Origin: Paracoccaceae bacterium
GTDB lineage: Bacteria > Pseudomonadota > Alphaproteobacteria > Rhodobacterales > Rhodobacteraceae
NCBI GenBank assembly: GCA_027030435.1
Contig: JALVEX010000342.1
Span: forward strand, 1-8,318
DNA: 8,318 bases
Direction: 5' to 3'
This document shows, piece by piece, positions 6,002-8,318 of this stretch. The notes beneath the pieces are model-generated. The model was not told the origin of the DNA. It made no database searches and saw nothing but the letters and a program-made list of their open reading frames with translations. The translations under genes and the position numbers were made by a program. Every line of letters begins with the position of its first letter. The first letter of the stretch is position 1.

Positions 6002-6030
6002 TTGTGGAATGCCCGCCTCTGCCATAAGCT
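6002..6030 (+). promoter_or_regulatory. Weak promoter candidate upstream of clpX
   Basis: TTGTGG (6002-6007) and TAAGCT (6025-6030) are 17 bases apart, each matching three of six consensus bases with the TTG core intact. It follows directly after the terminator-like hairpin in the clpP-clpX spacer, and would allow clpX to be transcribed separately. Low certainty. Confidence 0.25.
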
Positions 6031-6115
6031 GGCGCGCGAAGGGATGCCGGCCGGATGAAGGCGAAACCGGCGCTCCGGCAGCACAGGCCGGATCGGCGGA
6101 AGAAGGCAGCGGCCG

Positions 6116-6129
6116 GCCCCCTTGGGGGC
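6116..6129 (+). repeat. GC-rich hairpin in the clpX leader
   Basis: The segment GCCCCCTTGGGGGC has arms GCCCCC and GGGGGC with only TT between, so it can fold into a compact, very stable hairpin. It ends 32 bases before the clpX ATG and clear of its ribosome binding site. No T-run follows. It may affect mRNA stability or translation of clpX, or be incidental in GC-rich DNA. Confidence 0.45.
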
Positions 6130-6161
6130 GAGCATGGAAACGAAAGCCTCAGAGGTGAAGG

Positions 6162-7427
6162 ATGGCGAACAACACGAGCGGTGACAGCAAGAACACACTC
6201 TATTGCTCATTTTGCGGCAAGAGCCAGCACGAGGTGCGCAAGCTGATCGCCGGGCCCACCGTATTCATCTGCGATGAATGCGTCGAGCTTTGCATGGACA
6301 TCATCCGCGAGGAAACCAAATCCTCGGGGCTCAAGACGACCGACGGCGTGCCCACGCCGCAGGAAATCTGCGATGTGCTCGATGATTACGTGATCGGCCA
6401 GGAACACGCCAAGCGCGTGCTCTCGGTGGCGGTGCACAATCACTACAAGCGCCTCAACAATGCCGAGAAGGCGGGCGATATCGAACTGGCGAAATCCAAC
6501 ATCCTGCTCATCGGCCCCACCGGCTGCGGCAAGACGCTTCTCGCCCAGACGCTGGCGCGCATCCTCGATGTGCCCTTCACCATGGCCGATGCCACCACGC
6601 TCACCGAAGCGGGCTATGTGGGCGAGGATGTGGAAAACATCATCCTCAAGCTCCTGCAGGCCAGCGATTACAACGTCGAGCGCGCCCAGCGCGGCATCGT
6701 CTATATCGACGAGGTGGACAAGATCACCCGCAAGTCCGACAACCCCTCGATCACCCGCGACGTTTCGGGCGAGGGGGTGCAGCAGGCGCTCCTGAAGATC
6801 ATGGAGGGCACGGTGGCGAGCGTGCCGCCCCAGGGCGGGCGCAAGCACCCCCAGCAGGAATTCCTGCAGGTGGACACCACCAACATCCTCTTCATCTGCG
6901 GCGGCGCCTTCGCCGGGCTCGACAAGATCATCTCCCAGCGCGGCAAGGGCTCCTCGATCGGCTTCGGCGCCGATGTGAAGGACAATGACGAACGCAACAT
7001 CGGCGAGGTCTTTCAGGATCTGGAGCCCGAGGATCTGCTGAAATTCGGCCTGATTCCCGAATTCGTCGGCCGTCTGCCGGTGATCGCCACGCTGACGGAT
7101 CTTGACGAGGATGCGCTTGTCACCATCCTCACCAAGCCCAAGAACGCGCTGGTGAAGCAGTATCAGCGCCTGTTCGAACTGGAAGATGCCAGGCTCACCT
7201 TTACCGACGAGGCCCTGCGCGCCATCGCCAAGCGCGCCATCCAGCGCAAGACGGGCGCGCGCGGCCTGCGCTCGATCATGGAGGATATCCTTCTGGATAC
7301 CATGTTCGAGCTGCCCGGCCTCGAGAACGTGGAAGAGGTGGTGGTGAACGAGGAAGCCGTCACCGGCAAGGCCCCGCCGCTCCTGATCTACGCCGATCAG
7401 GCGAAGGAGCCCGCCTCCGCCGGGTGA
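6162..7427 (+). CDS. clpX: ATP-dependent Clp protease ATP-binding subunit ClpX
   Basis: A 421-residue AAA+ unfoldase that recognises tagged or regulatory proteins and threads them into ClpP. The N-terminal zinc-binding domain has four cysteines (Cys15, Cys18, Cys37, Cys40). The AAA+ core shows Walker A GPTGCGKT (118-125), pore-1 loop GYVG (151-154), Walker B VYIDEVDK (180-187), the RKH pore-entrance loop (227-229), the ClpP-docking IGF loop (266-268) and sensor-2 GARGLR (365-370). Length is very close to E. coli ClpX and no key element is missing. The ATG is preceded by GAGG six bases upstream. The gene is on the same strand as clpP, 233 bases away, and is followed by a strong stem-loop at 7488-7515. 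In alphaproteobacteria ClpXP is known for cell-cycle and quality-control proteolysis; substrates cannot be read from this window. Confidence 0.98.
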   Translation: MANNTSGDSKNTLYCSFCGKSQHEVRKLIAGPTVFICDECVELCMDIIREETKSSGLKTTDGVPTPQEICDVLDDYVIGQEHAKRVLSVAVHNHYKRLNNAEKAGDIELAKSNILLIGPTGCGKTLLAQTLARILDVPFTMADATTLTEAGYVGEDVENIILKLLQASDYNVERAQRGIVYIDEVDKITRKSDNPSITRDVSGEGVQQALLKIMEGTVASVPPQGGRKHPQQEFLQVDTTNILFICGGAFAGLDKIISQRGKGSSIGFGADVKDNDERNIGEVFQDLEPEDLLKFGLIPEFVGRLPVIATLTDLDEDALVTILTKPKNALVKQYQRLFELEDARLTFTDEALRAIAKRAIQRKTGARGLRSIMEDILLDTMFELPGLENVEEVVVNEEAVTGKAPPLLIYADQAKEPASAG

Positions 7428-7487
7428 GGCGGCCGCGGGCGCAGGGCGACCCTTCGGGGGATCCGATGAAACATGCGAAATCGCACC

Positions 7488-7515
7488 GGGAGGCGGGCTT
7501 TGCGGCCCGCCTCCC
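7488..7515 (+). terminator. Strong stem-loop after clpX, likely terminator
   Basis: The arms GGGAGGCGGGC (7488-7498) and GCCCGCCTCCC (7505-7515) form a perfect 11-bp GC-rich stem with a six-base loop, 60 bases past the clpX stop. The downstream bases TGCGTTTG give only a poor U-tract, a common situation in GC-rich alphaproteobacteria. Termination or 3'-end protection is the likely role. Confidence 0.6.
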
Positions 7516-7524
7516 TGCGTTTGC

Positions 7525-7556
7525 GGCAGCGTCCAGCCCGGGCTGAGGCCGCTGCC
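7525..7556. repeat. Second, nested inverted repeat after clpX
   Basis: The outer arms GGCAGCG (7525-7531) and CGCTGCC (7550-7556) enclose an inner perfect palindrome AGCCCGGGCT (7535-7544). It begins nine bases after the first stem-loop. It could be a second termination or transcript-end structure, or an operator for the downstream gene. The rest of the spacer up to 7684 holds only short GC-rich dyads and a weak promoter candidate; I see no gene in it. Confidence 0.4.
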
Positions 7557-7630
7557 CCTCCCCGCAGGCCGGCACCACTTTCGCAAAGGCGCAAAATCGC
7601 CCCGCTCCGCCCGGCGGGCGCGCTTGCCAC

Positions 7631-7659
7631 TGGACCTTCCCGCGATGATGGTTCATATG
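7631..7659 (+). promoter_or_regulatory. Weak promoter candidate for the NDUFA12-family gene
   Basis: TGGACC (7631-7636, four of six) and CATATG (7654-7659, three of six) are 17 bases apart, 25 bases before the ATG. The terminator-like structures upstream require that this gene has a promoter of its own, which raises plausibility a little. Confidence 0.25.
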
Positions 7660-7684
7660 GGGAGGAAGAACACGGAGGGCACCC

Positions 7685-8059
7685 ATGAACTTCATTCTGC
7701 GGCTCATCACCTGGTGGCATGGCCAGACAATCGGCACCCAGATCTACACCTGGCTCTACGGCGTGCGGGTCGGTGAGGATGAAGAGGGCAATGTCTATTA
7801 CCGCAGCAAGGACGGAAAGCGGCGCTGGGTCTGCTACAACGGCGAGCCCGAGGCGACCCGCATTCCGCCCGACTGGCACGGCTGGCTGCATTTCATCTGG
7901 GACGAGCCGCCGAGCGAAAAGCCGCTCGCGCACAAGCCCTGGGAAAAGCCCCATGTGCCCAACCGCACCGGCACGCCCGAGGCCTATGCGCCCGCCGGCT
8001 CCATCCTGCGCGCCCATCCGAAGGACTGGCAGGATTACGAAGCCTGGCGGCCGGAATAG
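7685..8059 (+). CDS. NADH:ubiquinone oxidoreductase accessory subunit, NDUFA12/B17.2 family
   Basis: A 124-residue protein of the NDUFA12 (17.2 kDa) family, an accessory subunit of respiratory complex I shared by mitochondria and alphaproteobacteria; a homologue is known in Paracoccus denitrificans complex I. It sits on the peripheral arm on the cytoplasmic side and does not itself carry cofactors. Recognisable family features are the N-terminal WW-HG---GT segment, the sequence VGEDEEGNVYYRSKDGKRRWVCYNG (given here by its key words G-D--GN-YY and RRW--Y-G, residues 30-53), PPDWHGWLH (61-69) and the C-terminal proline-rich tail ending in YEAWRPE. The start follows a clear GGAGGG five bases upstream. 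The gene is apart from any nuo operon here and is followed after 45 bases by mlaD on the same strand. Family assignment is secure; no standard bacterial symbol is used. Confidence 0.93.
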   Translation: MNFILRLITWWHGQTIGTQIYTWLYGVRVGEDEEGNVYYRSKDGKRRWVCYNGEPEATRIPPDWHGWLHFIWDEPPSEKPLAHKPWEKPHVPNRTGTPEAYAPAGSILRAHPKDWQDYEAWRPE

Positions 8060-8104
8060 GCCCAGGGGCGGAGCGGGCCGGCCGAGGCGGGAGGCGCAGG
8101 GATC

Positions 8105-8318
8105 ATGGCAGCGAACATGCGTGAGATCGTGGCGGGCGGGGTCGTCATCCTGGCCGCGCTGGCCTTCGCGATCTACGCGCGCCAGTCCACCGGCCTCACC
8201 ACGGCGGGCAAGGATCACTACGAGCTTCAGGCCAGCTTCCGCTCGCTCAACGGCGTGACGGTGGGAACCGACGTGCGCCTCGCCGGCGTCAAGATAGGCG
8301 CCGTGACGAAGATCCGCC
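8105..8318 (+). CDS. mlaD: MlaD-type MCE-domain lipid transport protein, N-terminal part (runs off the right edge)
   Basis: The first 71 codons are present. A single N-terminal membrane anchor (about residues 8-24, GGVVILAALAFAIYA) after a short N-terminus with one Arg is followed by the start of an MCE domain: YELQASFRSLNGVTVGTDVRLAGVKIGAV (key elements F--L-G---G--V---G--IG-V, residues 39-68). MlaD forms a hexameric periplasmic ring, anchored in the inner membrane, that passes phospholipids between the MlaFE ABC transporter and the outer-membrane system to keep lipid asymmetry. ATG 8105 is preceded by GGGAGG about ten bases upstream; ATG 8117 is an alternative. No mlaE or mlaF is visible in the window. 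The pairing with the NDUFA12-family gene is, from memory, a common arrangement in Rhodobacteraceae. Confidence 0.9.
   Translation, partial: MAANMREIVAGGVVILAALAFAIYARQSTGLTTAGKDHYELQASFRSLNGVTVGTDVRLAGVKIGAVTKIR

Noticed and set aside
6207..7586. A 459-codon open frame on the minus strand opposite clpX
   Set aside because: Antisense shadow of clpX; no family motifs and no ribosome binding logic.
7473..7688. A 71-codon plus-strand frame in the clpX-NDUFA12 spacer
   Set aside because: It is made of the two stem-loops and GC-rich spacer, Arg/Pro/Ala-rich, and overlaps the next gene's start without any coding signature.
1..8318. Search for an undescribed system (mobile element, CRISPR, toxin-antitoxin, retron, phage remnants)
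   Set aside because: All long coding regions belong to well-known families with intact motifs, spacers are short, and no tandem spaced repeats, terminal inverted repeats or orphan gene pairs were seen.

Overview
The window looks like high-GC chromosomal DNA from an alphaproteobacterium, most likely a Rhodobacteraceae-type bacterium able to fix CO2. Three things point that way: an octameric prokaryotic-type phosphoribulokinase whose key residues fall at the positions I recall for the Rhodobacter sphaeroides enzyme; a Calvin-Benson-Bassham (CBB) gene order cbbF-cbbP-cbbT-cbbG preceded by a divergent cbbR; and a bacterial homologue of the complex I subunit NDUFA12 next to mlaD. No mobile element, tRNA, rRNA, CRISPR array or phage gene was seen.

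Left block (1-4058, minus strand): a tight operon read right to left, encoding fructose-1,6-bisphosphatase (cbbF), phosphoribulokinase (cbbP), transketolase (cbbT) and the first 46 codons of glyceraldehyde-3-phosphate dehydrogenase (cbbG), which runs off the left edge. Gaps are 11, 22 and 13 bases. The Shine-Dalgarno sequences of cbbP and cbbG overlap the preceding stop codons, so translation is probably coupled. Together these enzymes reduce 3-phosphoglycerate products, regenerate pentose phosphates and make ribulose-1,5-bisphosphate. RuBisCO itself is not in the window. The order resembles the form II (cbbM) operons of purple non-sulfur bacteria, so cbbA and a RuBisCO gene are expected beyond the left edge.

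Control region (4059-4163): a 105-base AT-rich spacer between cbbF and the divergent LysR-type regulator gene cbbR. It holds overlapping, oppositely directed promoter candidates, an imperfect inverted repeat, and an exact 11-base direct repeat whose second copy runs into the cbbR start codon.

Right block (4164-8318, plus strand): cbbR, then clpP and clpX (the two components of the ClpXP protease, separated by an unusually long 233-base spacer with its own terminator-like and leader hairpins), then a strong stem-loop, then the NDUFA12-family complex I accessory subunit and the start of mlaD (lipid-transport MCE protein), which runs off the right edge.

The gene content is well known in every case and I see no convincing undescribed system. 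The points worth a second look are regulatory: the cbbR/cbbF spacer, the clpP leader hairpin and the clpP-clpX spacer.
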